From Solirubrobacterales bacterium (GTDB lineage Bacteria > Actinomycetota > Thermoleophilia > Solirubrobacterales > Solirubrobacteraceae), in the NCBI GenBank assembly GCA_027449125.1, contig DAIDME010000087.1, positions 1 through 47,784 on the forward strand: a stretch of DNA of 47,784 nucleotides. The letters are read 5' to 3'. Made by a program: the position numbers and the translations under genes. Positions 38,161 through 46,769 of the stretch are shown here, piece after piece (position 1 is the stretch's first letter; each line of letters starts with the position of its first letter). The notes under the pieces are model-generated. The model was not told where the DNA came from. It made no database searches and saw nothing but the letters and a program-made list of their open reading frames with translations.

Positions 38161-39519
38161 CTACGCGTAGGGCTCTCGCGCTGGCGCTGGCCGCTTGGCT
38201 TCTCGGATCGCTTCGAGGCGGTCCCGCTGGACCGCCTCGGCGTCGTCGGGCTGGTAGAAGGACGCCCCGGCCACGGCGGGTGGCATGAGCTCCTGGGGTG
38301 AGAGGTGGCCGGGGTGCTCGTGCGGATAGTCGTAGTGGCCCTCGGCTCGATTGGCCGAGCGCAGGTAGCCCGGCGGGGCCTGGGCGCCGTGCTCTCGCAC
38401 GTGCGCGCGGGCGGCGCGCACGGCGCGCTTGGCAGCGTCTGACTTCGGCGCGAGCGACAGGTAGATGGCGCACTGGGCGAGCGCGAACTCCGCCTCCGGC
38501 AGGCCGACGTGCTCGACCGCAGCGGCGGCTGCGGTGGCGGTGACCAGCGCCTGCGGGTCGGCGTTGCCGATGTCCTCAGAGGCGAGGATCACCATGCGCC
38601 GCACGATGAAACGGGGGTCCTCACCGGCCTCGAGCATCACCGCCAGGTAGTACAGCGAGGCATCGGGGTCCGAACCGCGCGTGGCCTTTATCCAGGCGGA
38701 GATCGTGTCGTAGTGGTTGTCGCCGGCACGGTCGTAGGCGACCAGACGGCCCTGGAGCGCGTCGGCGATGCGTTCGACCGTGACGCGCTCGCCGTCGCCG
38801 GCCGCGCGCGCCGCCAGCTCCAGGCCGCCCAGCGCGGCCCGCGCGTCGCCGGCCGTCCACTGCGCCGCGTAGGCGAGCGCCTCGGCGTCCAGGCGCGCCG
38901 GGTCGCCCACCTCGCCACGCTCGACGGCACGGTGCAGAAGCATCAGCACATCCTCGGACGCAAGCGGTTCCAGCTCGTAGACACGCGCCCGCGAGAGCAG
39001 CGCCGAGTTGACCTCAAAGTAGGGGTTCTCGGTGGTGGCGCCGATCAGCGTCACGAGCCCCTCCTCCACGGCTGGCAGGAGCGCGTCCTGCTGGGCCTTG
39101 TTGAAGCGGTGGATCTCGTCCAGGAAGAACACGGTCGCGCGCCCCAGCGCGCGCCGCTCACGCGCCCGCTCGATCACCGCGCGCACCTCCGCGCGACCGG
39201 CAGCCACGGCGCTCTCCTCCTCGAAGGCCGCGCCGGAGGCGTGCGCGACGATGCGCGCCAGCGTCGTCTTGCCCGAGCCCGGCGGGCCGTGCAGGATCAT
39301 CGAATGCGGTCGCCCCGACTCGATCGCCCGGCGCAGCGCCGAGCGCTCACCAAGCAGCTTGCGCTGGCCGACGAACTCATCCAGGCTGCGCGGCCGCATG
39401 CGCGCCGCCAGCGGCGCGCGCGGCGTCTCGCGCCCCGGCTCGCCCGACCGGGCCGGCTCGCCCGACCGGGCCGGCTCGCCTGACCGCTCGGGCGCCGCGT
39501 CATCAAAGAGCCTGTCCAT
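38161..39519 (-). CDS. rarA: Replication-associated recombination protein RarA (MgsA) AAA+ ATPase
   Basis: This is a clamp-loader-like AAA+ ATPase of 452 residues that acts at stalled replication forks. It has Walker A GPPGSGKTT, Walker B VFFLDEIHRF, sensor 1 LIGATTENPYFEVN and the AAA lid with SRARVYELEPL. The C-terminal domain has LYYLAVMLEAGEDPRFIVRRMVILASEDIGNAD. Residues 10-30 hold an 18-base tandem repeat coding for ARSGEP units. The 3' end (38204-38310) is duplicated at 37325-37431. It is followed by the tacA antitoxin after 29 bases. Confidence 0.94.
   Translation of the reverse strand: MDRLFDDAAPERSGEPARSGEPARSGEPGRETPRAPLAARMRPRSLDEFVGQRKLLGERSALRRAIESGRPHSMILHGPPGSGKTTLARIVAHASGAAFEEESAVAAGRAEVRAVIERARERRALGRATVFFLDEIHRFNKAQQDALLPAVEEGLVTLIGATTENPYFEVNSALLSRARVYELEPLASEDVLMLLHRAVERGEVGDPARLDAEALAYAAQWTAGDARAALGGLELAARAAGDGERVTVERIADALQGRLVAYDRAGDNHYDTISAWIKATRGSDPDASLYYLAVMLEAGEDPRFIVRRMVILASEDIGNADPQALVTATAAAAAVEHVGLPEAEFALAQCAIYLSLAPKSDAAKRAVRAARAHVREHGAQAPPGYLRSANRAEGHYDYPHEHPGHLSPQELMPPAVAGASFYQPDDAEAVQRDRLEAIREAKRPAPAREPYA
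38204..38310 (-). repeat. Direct repeat, rarA 3' end (second copy at 37325-37431)
   Basis: This part of rarA is repeated in the same orientation 879 bases away, with about six mismatches in 107. The two copies enclose the TacAT genes, as direct repeats flank an integrated segment. Confidence 0.85.
39437..39490 (-). repeat. 18-bp tandem repeat in rarA N-terminus (3 copies)
   Basis: Units of GGCTCGCCCGACCGGGCC occur at 39437-39454 and 39455-39472, with a diverged third copy at 39473-39490. In frame it codes for a repeated ARSGEP-like hexapeptide in the disordered lead of RarA, and may vary in copy number. Confidence 0.8.
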
Positions 39520-39575
39520 CCCGGCAGTATCGCCGCCCGGAGCGGCAGCTTGCGATCAGCATCACCTGGTGGGGG

Positions 39576-39581
39576 TACACT
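39576..39581 (+). promoter_or_regulatory. Candidate -10 box (TACACT) for vapBC
   Basis: TACACT lies 15 bases before the GTG start of vapB, with an AAAGG ribosome site in between. The nearest -35-like TTGCGA (39550-39555) is 20 bases away, too far for a good match. Confidence 0.3.
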
Positions 39582-39596
39582 GTCGGTATTCCAAAG

Positions 39597-39806
39597 GTGA
39601 CGATCTATGTTCCTGACGCGGTCTATGACCAGTTGCGCGCGCGCCGACTGCCGCTCTCGCAACTCGCCCAACGGGCCTTCACGGAGGCACTCGCGCGCGA
39701 CAGCAACGCGGCCTGGATCGCGGCCGCGCGCGCGCGGCCGTTGCGGGAGACGGGGATCAGCAGCGAAGCGCTGATGGCGCAGGTCGACGAGGAGTTCGGC
39801 GCATGA
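39597..39806 (+). CDS. VapB-like antitoxin
   Basis: This is a 69-residue antitoxin. The N-terminus TIYVPDAVYDQLRARRLPLSQLAQRAF looks like a ribbon-helix-helix DNA-binding domain, and the C-terminal IAAARARPLRETGISSEALMAQVDEEF should wrap the PIN toxin. It starts at GTG 39597 after AAAGG, and its stop overlaps the vapC start as ATGA. Identification rests on the PIN partner. Confidence 0.8.
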   Translation: MTIYVPDAVYDQLRARRLPLSQLAQRAFTEALARDSNAAWIAAARARPLRETGISSEALMAQVDEEFGA

Positions 39807-40189
39807 TCGTGCTCGATGCCGCCGCGCTCGTGGATGTCGTTGCGGATCGCCCGAGCCGAGAAGCGGTGCTGGACCACCTCACGCAGCCCATCTGCGCCCC
39901 GGGACACCAGCTCGCAGAGGTGATCTCGGCGCTCACGCGGCTGGTGCGCGCGGATGAGCTCACGCCGAGCCAGTGCTGCCGCGGACTGCGCGACGCGGCG
40001 ACTCTCGAGCAGGACATCGTGGCGCTGGACGACCGTCTGCTCGGGCGCGCCTTCGCGCTGCGCGAGCAGGTCCGCGTGCTGGACGGTCTCTATGTGGCCC
40101 TGGCGGAGCGCAGGGGCTGCCCGCTCGTGACCACCGACGCCCGGCTTGCCCGCGCAGAGCCGCCATGCGAAGTCATCCTGGCCGCGTAG
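39803..40189 (+). CDS. VapC-type PIN-domain RNase toxin
   Basis: This is a 128-residue PIN ribonuclease. The acidic active site is complete: Asp5 in MIVLDAAALVD, Glu39 in HQLAEVISAL, Asp94 in VLDGLYVALA and Asp112 in LVTTDARLAR. It is translationally coupled to the antitoxin by a 4-base overlap. Of the three toxin-antitoxin modules in this region it is the only one with an intact toxin. The tRNA or RNA target is unknown. Confidence 0.92.
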   Translation: MIVLDAAALVDVVADRPSREAVLDHLTQPICAPGHQLAEVISALTRLVRADELTPSQCCRGLRDAATLEQDIVALDDRLLGRAFALREQVRVLDGLYVALAERRGCPLVTTDARLARAEPPCEVILAA

Positions 40190-40250
40190 GGCGAGCGGGA
40201 TCGCAGCGCTTCTTAGAAAAATTTGCAGTCTTGCAGCCATAATTTCCAGT

Positions 40251-41336
40251 TTGCGAGCCCACCGCAGACTGTCCTGGCTGAGCGCGACGGTCCTCACGAT
40301 CGCGGCGGTTGCCGTGGTCGTGGCGGCCGTGCACGCCGCACGCGGGACGACCGCGGCACACGGTACGACCGGGACCCGGCGGCTCGCGCACGGTGCGGCG
40401 CTGCCCGACGCCGCGGCTGCGAGCGCCGCGCGCCACGTCAGCCACCGCTCCCGCCGCGGCCTGCCCCTCCCCAGGCCGAAGGCGCTGCGGCCGTTCCAGA
40501 GGCCGCTCTACGCCAGGGAGGGCGTCTGGCATGCAGCGGGGCGGCGCCTGCACGGGCTTGCCGCCGTCTATGAGACGACGCTCGTGCCGCCGGGAGGCAC
40601 GCAGCCGGCTGGCATCGCCTGGATGGACACGCACCTGCTGGCCGCGCGCCTGTACTCGGGCTCCGGCAGCCCGGGCGGCGGGCCATACAAGTACACCGCG
40701 CCGATCTCAGCGCAGGCGGCAACGACGCTCGTCGCCGCGTTCAACGGCGGCTTCTACATGAGCGCCGCCGAAGGCGGCTACTACACCGAGGGCAAGATGG
40801 TCTACCCACTGCGAGACGGTGCCGCGTCGCTGGTCATATACCGTGGGGGCTCAGTCAACGTCGGCGCCTGGGGCACTGACGTCTCGATGACCAGGAACGT
40901 GATCGCGGTGCGCCAGAACCTGGTGCCGCTCGTCGCCGGAGGCCGCCCCACGCCGCTGGCCTACACGTCGGACTGGCAGCTCTGGGGCGCCACCTGTGGG
41001 GCCACCAACTGCGCGTCGACCACACCGGGGATCGAGCACCAGTGGCGCTCCGGGGTCGGCGTGACCGCGGACGGCGCGCTCGTCTACGTGCAGGGCCCGG
41101 GCCTCGACCCGCTGCAGGTTGCCCAGCTGCTGGTCAGGGCGGGCGTCGTCAGGGGCATGCAGCTGGACATCAATCCCTACTGGCCGGTGCTCGTCACCTA
41201 CAGGCCCAGGACCCCGTTCGGCGAGGCGACGCCGGCCAACGGCTCGAAGCTGCTGAACGGCAGCATCCAGGGGCCGGCCACTTTCTTCACGCCGTCGTGG
41301 GCACGCGATTTCATCACGATGTCAGCGCGCGGCTGA
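40251..41336 (+). CDS. Phosphodiester glycosidase (NAGPA)-domain membrane-anchored or secreted protein
   Basis: This is a 361-residue protein with an N-terminal hydrophobic segment (TVLTIAAVAVVVAAVHA) that is a signal anchor or signal peptide. A NAGPA-type domain follows: TTLVAAFNGGFYMSAAEGGYY, IYRGGSVNVGAWGTDVSM, and the C-terminal GMQLDINPYWPV. Related proteins remove GlcNAc caps from phosphodiesters or act on sugar polymers. The start is unsure; TTG at 40251 gives the shortest lead before the hydrophobic segment. The conserved RNGGF-like core appears as FNGGF. An AT-rich stretch lies directly upstream. Confidence 0.82.
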   Translation: MRAHRRLSWLSATVLTIAAVAVVVAAVHAARGTTAAHGTTGTRRLAHGAALPDAAAASAARHVSHRSRRGLPLPRPKALRPFQRPLYAREGVWHAAGRRLHGLAAVYETTLVPPGGTQPAGIAWMDTHLLAARLYSGSGSPGGGPYKYTAPISAQAATTLVAAFNGGFYMSAAEGGYYTEGKMVYPLRDGAASLVIYRGGSVNVGAWGTDVSMTRNVIAVRQNLVPLVAGGRPTPLAYTSDWQLWGATCGATNCASTTPGIEHQWRSGVGVTADGALVYVQGPGLDPLQVAQLLVRAGVVRGMQLDINPYWPVLVTYRPRTPFGEATPANGSKLLNGSIQGPATFFTPSWARDFITMSARG

Positions 41337-41498
41337 CTGCGGCGGGATCTGAGTCGCCGTGCCCAGTGACCAGACGGCAAGCCCGTAGACGCCGAGCGCC
41401 CGCGCCAAGCCCAGCCTGACCGCCAGCGAGCGGCCCGAGCGGGCCCGGCGGGGATGAGCCGCGACACTGCGCGCAAACTCCTGACACAATGTAACGCG

Positions 41499-42506
41499 AT
41501 GTCCGACCCGGTTGCCGCCGAGCAGCCACTTCCCGTCGCGGGTGCGCCGGCCGGCGCCGCCACGCCGATCATCCGTACCGAGCAGCTCACCAAGATCTAT
41601 CCCGGTGCCGACTTCAAGGCGGTCGACGCCCTGAACCTGAGCGTCGAGCACGGTGAGATCTTCGGGCTGCTCGGCCCGAACGGGGCCGGCAAGACGACCA
41701 CCGCCGGGATGCTGACCACGCGGGTCATCCCGACCTCGGGCAGAGCCTTCATCGGCGACGTGGACGTCGTTACCCAGCCGGCGCTGGCAAAGCAGATGAT
41801 CGGCGTCGTCTCGCAGCAGAACACGCTCGACCGTCAGCTCACCGTGTGGGAGAACCTGTACTTCCATGGCCGGCTGTTCGGGATCGGCGCGGCGCAGTCG
41901 CGCGCGACCGCGGACCGGCTGCTGGAGCAGTTCCAGCTGAGCAAGTGGGCCAGGGCGTCGGTCTACGCGCTCTCGGGCGGGATGGCTCAGCGGCTGATGG
42001 CGGCGCGTGCGATCTTCCACCGCCCGGCGGTGCTGTTCATGGACGAGCCGACCGCAGGACTCGACCCGCAGTCGCGGCTGGCGCTCTGGGAGATCCTGGG
42101 CGAGCTGCACCGCGCCGGCCAGACGATCGTGCTGACCACCCACTACATGGAGGAGGCCGAGCACCTCTGCTCGCGGGTGGCGATCATCGACCACGGCAAG
42201 GTGCTCGCGCTGGACACGCCGGCGGCGCTCAAGCAGTCGGTTGAAGCTGACACCGTGGTCACCGTCCGAGCCTCGGGCGATGGCGCCGCACTCGCAGCGG
42301 CGCTCGCGGCCGGCGTCCCGGGCGTCACCCGCACGCGCGTGGTCGACGGCGGCGCCGAGCTCTACGTTAAGGGTGCGCAGCGGCTGATCCCACAGGTCGT
42401 GGCGGCGGCGGAGACGGCGGGCTTCGGACTCGCGGATCTGGCTGTCGCGGAGCCCACGCTCGAAGATGTGTTCATCACCCTGACCGGGAAGGATCTGCGC
42501 GAATGA
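41499..42506 (+). CDS. ABC transporter ATP-binding protein, DrrA-like
   Basis: This is a 335-residue ATPase of a drug or antibiotic efflux ABC system. Walker A is GPNGAGKTTT, signature ALSGGMAQRL, Walker B AVLFMDEPTAGLDPQ and the H-loop TTHYMEEAE. The C-terminal 90 residues match the DrrA tail and end VAEPTLEDVFITLTGKDLRE. ATG at 41499 is favoured over the frame from 41454 because the usual lead starts there. It overlaps the permease by 4 bases (ATGA). Confidence 0.92.
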   Translation: MSDPVAAEQPLPVAGAPAGAATPIIRTEQLTKIYPGADFKAVDALNLSVEHGEIFGLLGPNGAGKTTTAGMLTTRVIPTSGRAFIGDVDVVTQPALAKQMIGVVSQQNTLDRQLTVWENLYFHGRLFGIGAAQSRATADRLLEQFQLSKWARASVYALSGGMAQRLMAARAIFHRPAVLFMDEPTAGLDPQSRLALWEILGELHRAGQTIVLTTHYMEEAEHLCSRVAIIDHGKVLALDTPAALKQSVEADTVVTVRASGDGAALAAALAAGVPGVTRTRVVDGGAELYVKGAQRLIPQVVAAAETAGFGLADLAVAEPTLEDVFITLTGKDLRE

Positions 42507-43390
42507 CCACCACCGCGGAAGCCGCGCCCAGCGCCGCTGCGGCGATCGCCCAGCGGCCCACCCGCTCGGTCTTTGACGCCAGCCGCACCGCGCTCGGCGC
42601 GCTCATCCTCCGCGACCTCACGGTGCTGCGCAAGAGCATCGGCGAGTTCGCGCTGCGGACCGTGATCCAGCCGTTCCTGCTGGTCTTCGTCTTCCTCTAT
42701 GTCTTCCCGCACATCGGGCAGGGAGTCGGCGGCGGCCACGGCCGGGCGGCGGAGTCCGGCTTTGCGACCGTGCTCGTGCCCGGTGTGGTCGGGATCTCGA
42801 TCATGTTCCAGGGGATCCAGGCAGTCGCGCTGCAGCTGGCGACGGAGTTCGGCTACACACGAGAGATCGAGGACCGCGTCCAGGCGCCCTGCCCGGTGTG
42901 GCTGGTAGCGGCCGCCAAGGTGCTCTCGGGCGCGGTCCAGGGCGTGCTGGCCGCCGCGATCGTCTTCCCGATCGCCGCCGTCGTCCACGCCGGCGGCGTG
43001 AGCGCGCACCTGCACGTCAACTGGCTTGTGGTGCTCACCCTGATCCCGATCGCCTGCATCTCCATGACATCCCTGGGGCTGCTGCTCGGCACCACCTTCG
43101 AGCCGCGCAACATCGGCCTGATGTTCGGCTTCGTGATCCTGCCGATCACGTTCCTCGGCGGCACCTACTACCAGTGGACCCGCCTATCCCCCGTCAGGAT
43201 CGGCGGCTTCGAGTGGCTCAAGGTGCTGGTCCTGGTCAACCCGCTGATCTACATCAACGAGGGGCTGCGCGCCGGCCTCACGCAGGCATCGCACATGCCG
43301 CTGTGGGCGATCTATCCGGTGCTGATCGGCTTCGGCATCCTGTTCTGGATGCTGGGACTGCGCAACTTCAAGCGCCGCGTGCTGGCCTAG
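42503..43390 (+). CDS. ABC-2 type permease, DrrB-like
   Basis: This is the 295-residue membrane partner of the upstream ATPase. It has six hydrophobic segments, the LILRDLTVLRKSIGEFALRTVIQPFL lead, the EIEDRVQAPCPVWLVAAAKV cytosolic loop, and an ABC-2 signature in ITFLGGTYYQW. The gene ends before a large inverted repeat. The exported compound is unknown. Confidence 0.92.
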   Translation: MTTTAEAAPSAAAAIAQRPTRSVFDASRTALGALILRDLTVLRKSIGEFALRTVIQPFLLVFVFLYVFPHIGQGVGGGHGRAAESGFATVLVPGVVGISIMFQGIQAVALQLATEFGYTREIEDRVQAPCPVWLVAAAKVLSGAVQGVLAAAIVFPIAAVVHAGGVSAHLHVNWLVVLTLIPIACISMTSLGLLLGTTFEPRNIGLMFGFVILPITFLGGTYYQWTRLSPVRIGGFEWLKVLVLVNPLIYINEGLRAGLTQASHMPLWAIYPVLIGFGILFWMLGLRNFKRRVLA

Positions 43391-43437
43391 ACGCCACGCG
43401 ACGGGCGGCTTGCGCGCGGCGAGCGTCACCGCCTCGA

Positions 43438-43535
43438 GCCCCCAAACCTCGGCGGCTGCGCGAGCGTTGGGGGTTGCGGGCGCTGCAGCCGCCCGGAATC
43501 ACCAACGCTCGCGTCGCCGGGCCGGTTTGGGGGTT
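43438..43535. terminator. Long nested inverted repeat between convergent genes
   Basis: An outer imperfect stem of about 33 bases (around 43438-43472 and 43501-43535) encloses an inner GC hairpin (CGGGCG...CGCCCG). It fills the gap between the convergent drrB-like and DUF1801 genes, so it probably stops transcription from both sides. Its length and nesting exceed a normal terminator, and it could be a mobile repeat. Confidence 0.6.
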
Positions 43536-43542
43536 GGGGCCG

Positions 43543-43998
43543 CTAGCCGAGCGCCCGCTCGAGCAGCTCGACGATCCGCTGCTCGACCGCGGGCGTCATC
43601 TCCCGCAGCGCGAAGTCGGTCGGCCACATGGCGCCGTCGTCGAGCTTGGCCTGGTCGCTGAAGCCAAATGTGGCATAGCGGGTCTTGAACTTCTTGGCGT
43701 CACGGAAGTAACAGAGGATCTTCCCGTCTCTGGCGTAGGCGGGCATCCCGTACCAGGTTCGCGGCGCCAGCCCAGGCGCCGCACGCCTGATCAGCGCATG
43801 CAGCCGCTCTGCCAGGAGGCGGTCCTGATCCGCCATCTGACCGATCTTGGTGAGCACCTCGCGCTCGGCCTCGGCGCCCTGCTTGGCGGCGCGCTCTTCT
43901 TTGAGGCGCTCCCGCATCGCCGCGCGCTCCTCGGCGGTGAAGGTCGAACCGGCCTTGGCGGGGCGCTGGCTGGTCTTTGTCTCATTGGCACGCGTCAC
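43543..43998 (-). CDS. DUF1801-family protein
   Basis: This is a 151-residue cytosolic protein. The N-terminal 60 residues are charged and probably coiled (EERAAMRERLKEERAAKQG). The rest is a DUF1801/YdhG-like domain with APRTWYGMPAYARDGKILCYF and KKFKTRYATFGFSDQAKLDDG. The biochemical role is unknown. It is transcribed toward the ABC permease gene, with the inverted repeat between them. Confidence 0.8.
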   Translation of the reverse strand: MTRANETKTSQRPAKAGSTFTAEERAAMRERLKEERAAKQGAEAEREVLTKIGQMADQDRLLAERLHALIRRAAPGLAPRTWYGMPAYARDGKILCYFRDAKKFKTRYATFGFSDQAKLDDGAMWPTDFALREMTPAVEQRIVELLERALG

Positions 43999-44189
43999 GG
44001 TCGCTCCCGGCTTTCGGGTGGGTGGATCAGCCGACGGTAGCGGCCCGCCTCAATGCGCGCCACTCCGGGCTGTGCACACGGCTTTCACAACTCGTACACA
44101 ACCTCGCGTTGGCCCGCTCGTAGTGTTGGCGTTGCCAGACGCGGATGCAGGACGAGCGCCCGCCAGCGAGCGCGGCGGAAAGGAGCAAC

Positions 44190-45668
44190 ATGGCGGACCA
44201 CGCAACTGCCGTTGACGTCTACCGGCCCCTCGACGAAGCCGAGATCACTCAGAAGCACTGGCTGACGGTGATAACCGCGGGAATGGGCTTCTTCACCGAC
44301 GCCTACGACCTCTTCATCATCGGCACGGTCACGGTCCTGCTGACGCCGATCTTCCACCTGAACACCGGCCAGATCTCGCTGCTGAACTCGATCTCGCTGC
44401 TCGCGTCGGTGTTCGGCGCGCTGGTCTTTGGCCGGCTGATGGACCGCCTGGGCCGCAAGCGGGTGTACGGGCTGGAGGTCGCGCTGCTGTCGCTCGGCGC
44501 CGTGCTCTCCGGCCTGTCCTGGAGCTTCACCTCGCTGCTCATCTTCCGCATAGTCGTGGGCATCGGTGTCGGCGGGGACTACGCCACCTCCGCCGTGATC
44601 ACCGCCGAGTACGCCAACCGCAAGTCGCGCGGCCGGCTGGTCGGCAGCGTCTTTGCGATGCAGGGCCTCGGCCTGATCGCCGGCCCCGCGATCGCCTCCA
44701 TCTTCCTCGGTGCCGGCGTCTCCGACCACATCGCCTGGCGCGTGATGCTGGCGCTCGGCGCGATTCCGGCCATCTCCGTGGTCTACCTGCGCCGCAGGAT
44801 CAAGGAGACCCCGCGCTACCGGCTGGCCGTCCAGGGAGACCTCGCCGGCGCCACTGACGCCGTGAGCTGGACGCTGGGCGCGCACGGCACACCGGCATCC
44901 GCTGGCGGCGACGGCGCTCAGGCGCCGGCCCACGACACCGTCGCGAGCCGCGAGCCGCGCTCCGTATTCAGCCAGCTCCGGCGCGCTCCGTTCCTGTTGC
45001 GCCTGGCTGGGACGGCGGGCTCCTGGTTCCTGCTCGACGTCGCCTTCTACGGCAACTCGGTTTCCAGTCCGCTGATCCTGAAGCAGCTCGAGCCCAAGGG
45101 CACGCTGCTCGCGCACACGCTCACCTCGCTTGCGATCTTCGCGATCGCAGCCTTCCCGGGCTACTGGGTGGCGGTCATGCTGCTGGACCGGATCGGGCGC
45201 AAGCGGATCCAGTGGCAGGGCTTTCTGGTGATGGCGATCGCGTTTGGCGCGATCGGGCTGATCCCGGGCGTCGCACAGGACACGGCGCCCTTCCTGATCC
45301 TGTTTGCGATCAGCTACTTCTTCATCGAGTTCGGGCCCAACATGACGACCTTCGTCTACCCCTCAGAGGTCTACCCCACGGCGGTACGGGGCATCGGCGA
45401 CGGGATCTCAGCCGGGTCGGGCAAGTTCGGCGCGTTCCTCGGCGCGCTCCTGGTCCCACACCTGCTGAAGTCGATCGGGATCTCCGGGGTGATGGAGATC
45501 ATGGCCGTCGTCTCCGTCATAGGCGTCGCCCTGACGCTGATCGCGCTGCCCGAGCCGATGGGCAAGACGCTCGAGGAGTCCTCGCACGACACGCCCGCCG
45601 TCGTGCCGCTGCCGGCGGGAGCGGCAGCGGCCGCGAGCCCGGCCGTAGGCGTCGGCTCCAGGGCGTGA
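44190..45668 (+). CDS. MFS transporter, phosphate/sugar porter type (PHS-like)
   Basis: This is a 12-helix major facilitator transporter of 492 residues. It has the FFTDAYDLFIIG segment typical of phosphate:H+ symporters (PHS family) and the loop motif GRLMDRLGRKR. A long central hydrophilic loop (about 215-265) and a C-terminal tail are present. ATG at 44190 follows a strong AAAGGAG site. Another acidic or sugar substrate is possible, since substrate cannot be set by sequence. A strong hairpin follows the gene. Confidence 0.88.
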   Translation: MADHATAVDVYRPLDEAEITQKHWLTVITAGMGFFTDAYDLFIIGTVTVLLTPIFHLNTGQISLLNSISLLASVFGALVFGRLMDRLGRKRVYGLEVALLSLGAVLSGLSWSFTSLLIFRIVVGIGVGGDYATSAVITAEYANRKSRGRLVGSVFAMQGLGLIAGPAIASIFLGAGVSDHIAWRVMLALGAIPAISVVYLRRRIKETPRYRLAVQGDLAGATDAVSWTLGAHGTPASAGGDGAQAPAHDTVASREPRSVFSQLRRAPFLLRLAGTAGSWFLLDVAFYGNSVSSPLILKQLEPKGTLLAHTLTSLAIFAIAAFPGYWVAVMLLDRIGRKRIQWQGFLVMAIAFGAIGLIPGVAQDTAPFLILFAISYFFIEFGPNMTTFVYPSEVYPTAVRGIGDGISAGSGKFGAFLGALLVPHLLKSIGISGVMEIMAVVSVIGVALTLIALPEPMGKTLEESSHDTPAVVPLPAGAAAAASPAVGVGSRA

Positions 45669-45722
45669 GCACCCCTGACAGCCACCGGGCCGCCCGGCAG
45701 TCGCGCCGGTGCGGGCCCCGTC

Positions 45723-45748
45723 AGCCCCGGTCCAGCGGGACCGGGGCT
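45723..45748. terminator. 11-bp hairpin between MFS and sigma factor genes
   Basis: Arms 45723-45733 and 45738-45748 are perfect inverted copies around a 4-base loop, between convergent genes. It is a likely bidirectional terminator. Confidence 0.75.
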
Positions 45749-45755
45749 GCCGCTC

Positions 45756-46733
45756 TCAGGCTGCCTGCCGCAGCGCTGCGAGCTCGGGGTTGCGGGCCAG
45801 GGTGCTGAGCGCGCGGCGCTCCAGCTCGCCGGCCTGCGAGGTTGTGATGCCCAGCTCGGCGCCGGTCTGGCGGATCGTGCGGGGCTCGTCGCCGCCGAGG
45901 CCGAAGCGCAGCTCCAGCACGTTGCGCTCGAGCTCGGGCAGGCGGGCGAGGATCTCGGCCACCTGCGCATCGCGCCAGTTGTCGGCGGCGTGCTCCTCCG
46001 GACCACGCTCGTCGCTGCGCAGCAGATCGCCGAGCGCCGTCTCGCCGTCGTCGCCGACGGGCTGGTCGAGGCTGGTGATCGCCGCGGAGAGCTCACGCAC
46101 CTCCGTGACCTGCTCGATCGGCAGGTCGGCCACGGCCGCCACCTCTTCGTCGGTGGGCTCGCGGCCGAGCTTCAGCGCCAACTCCGACTCGATCTTGCGG
46201 ACCTTGACCTGGCGCTGGGCGACGTGCACCGGAACCCGGATCGTGCGACCCGAGTTCTGCAACCCGCGCTGGATCGCCTGGCGGATCCACAGCGTTCCGT
46301 AGGTGGAGAACTTGAAGCCCTTGCGCCAGTCGAACTTCTCTACGGCGCGGATCAGACCGAGCATGCCCTCCTGAACGAGGTCCTCGAGCGGCAGCCCGTG
46401 ACCCTGGTAGCGGCGCGCCTGGGCAACGACCAGCCTCAGGTTCGCGTTGATCATGCGCGTCTTGGCGTCGAGGTCGCCGCGCTCGATGCGCTTGGCGAGC
46501 TCGATCTCCTCGGCGGCGGTCAGCAGTTCGTGGGTGCGAGCCTCACGGAAGAAGATCTCCAGCGACTCCATGGAGCCGTCGAGCACCGGTGCGGCGGCAC
46601 GGCGGCGCGTCGTTCGGGTGCTGAGCGGCGTTCCCCGGCGCTCGCGCTGTGCGCCGGCGGTGTTGCTGCGGCGCGTGGTGCGCGCCGTCTCCTTATCGTT
46701 GTGCTCGCCTCTGGTGCGGGTCTTGGGTGTCAT
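45756..46733 (-). CDS. Sigma-70 family RNA polymerase factor (group 2) with unusual region 4.2
   Basis: This is a 325-residue sigma factor. A basic lead (1-55) is followed by region 1.2 (MESLEIFFREARTHELLTA), region 2 (LRLVVAQARRYQGHGLPLEDL, KFSTYGTLWIRQAIQR), region 3 and region 4. Region 1.1 is absent, as in group 2 factors. Region 2.4 is well conserved, but the region 4.2 helix-turn-helix reads ITTSQAGELERRAL where most RpoD-like proteins have VTRERVRQIE, so -35 recognition may differ. The gene lies behind a full-consensus promoter, which may allow housekeeping expression. No anti-sigma gene is adjacent. Confidence 0.9.
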   Translation of the reverse strand: MTPKTRTRGEHNDKETARTTRRSNTAGAQRERRGTPLSTRTTRRRAAAPVLDGSMESLEIFFREARTHELLTAAEEIELAKRIERGDLDAKTRMINANLRLVVAQARRYQGHGLPLEDLVQEGMLGLIRAVEKFDWRKGFKFSTYGTLWIRQAIQRGLQNSGRTIRVPVHVAQRQVKVRKIESELALKLGREPTDEEVAAVADLPIEQVTEVRELSAAITSLDQPVGDDGETALGDLLRSDERGPEEHAADNWRDAQVAEILARLPELERNVLELRFGLGGDEPRTIRQTGAELGITTSQAGELERRALSTLARNPELAALRQAA

Positions 46734-46769
46734 CGACTCGTTCTCGTTCGTTATTTTGAAGATGATCGA

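Noticed and set aside
40213-40243. AT-rich patch before the NAGPA gene as a promoter (TTAGAA ... CATAAT)
   Set aside because: The 19-base spacer and weak -35 box do not support a confident promoter.
41322-41450. Short minus-strand frame with a hydrophobic stretch after the NAGPA gene
   Set aside because: No good start codon, overlaps the end of a clear gene, and too short to support.
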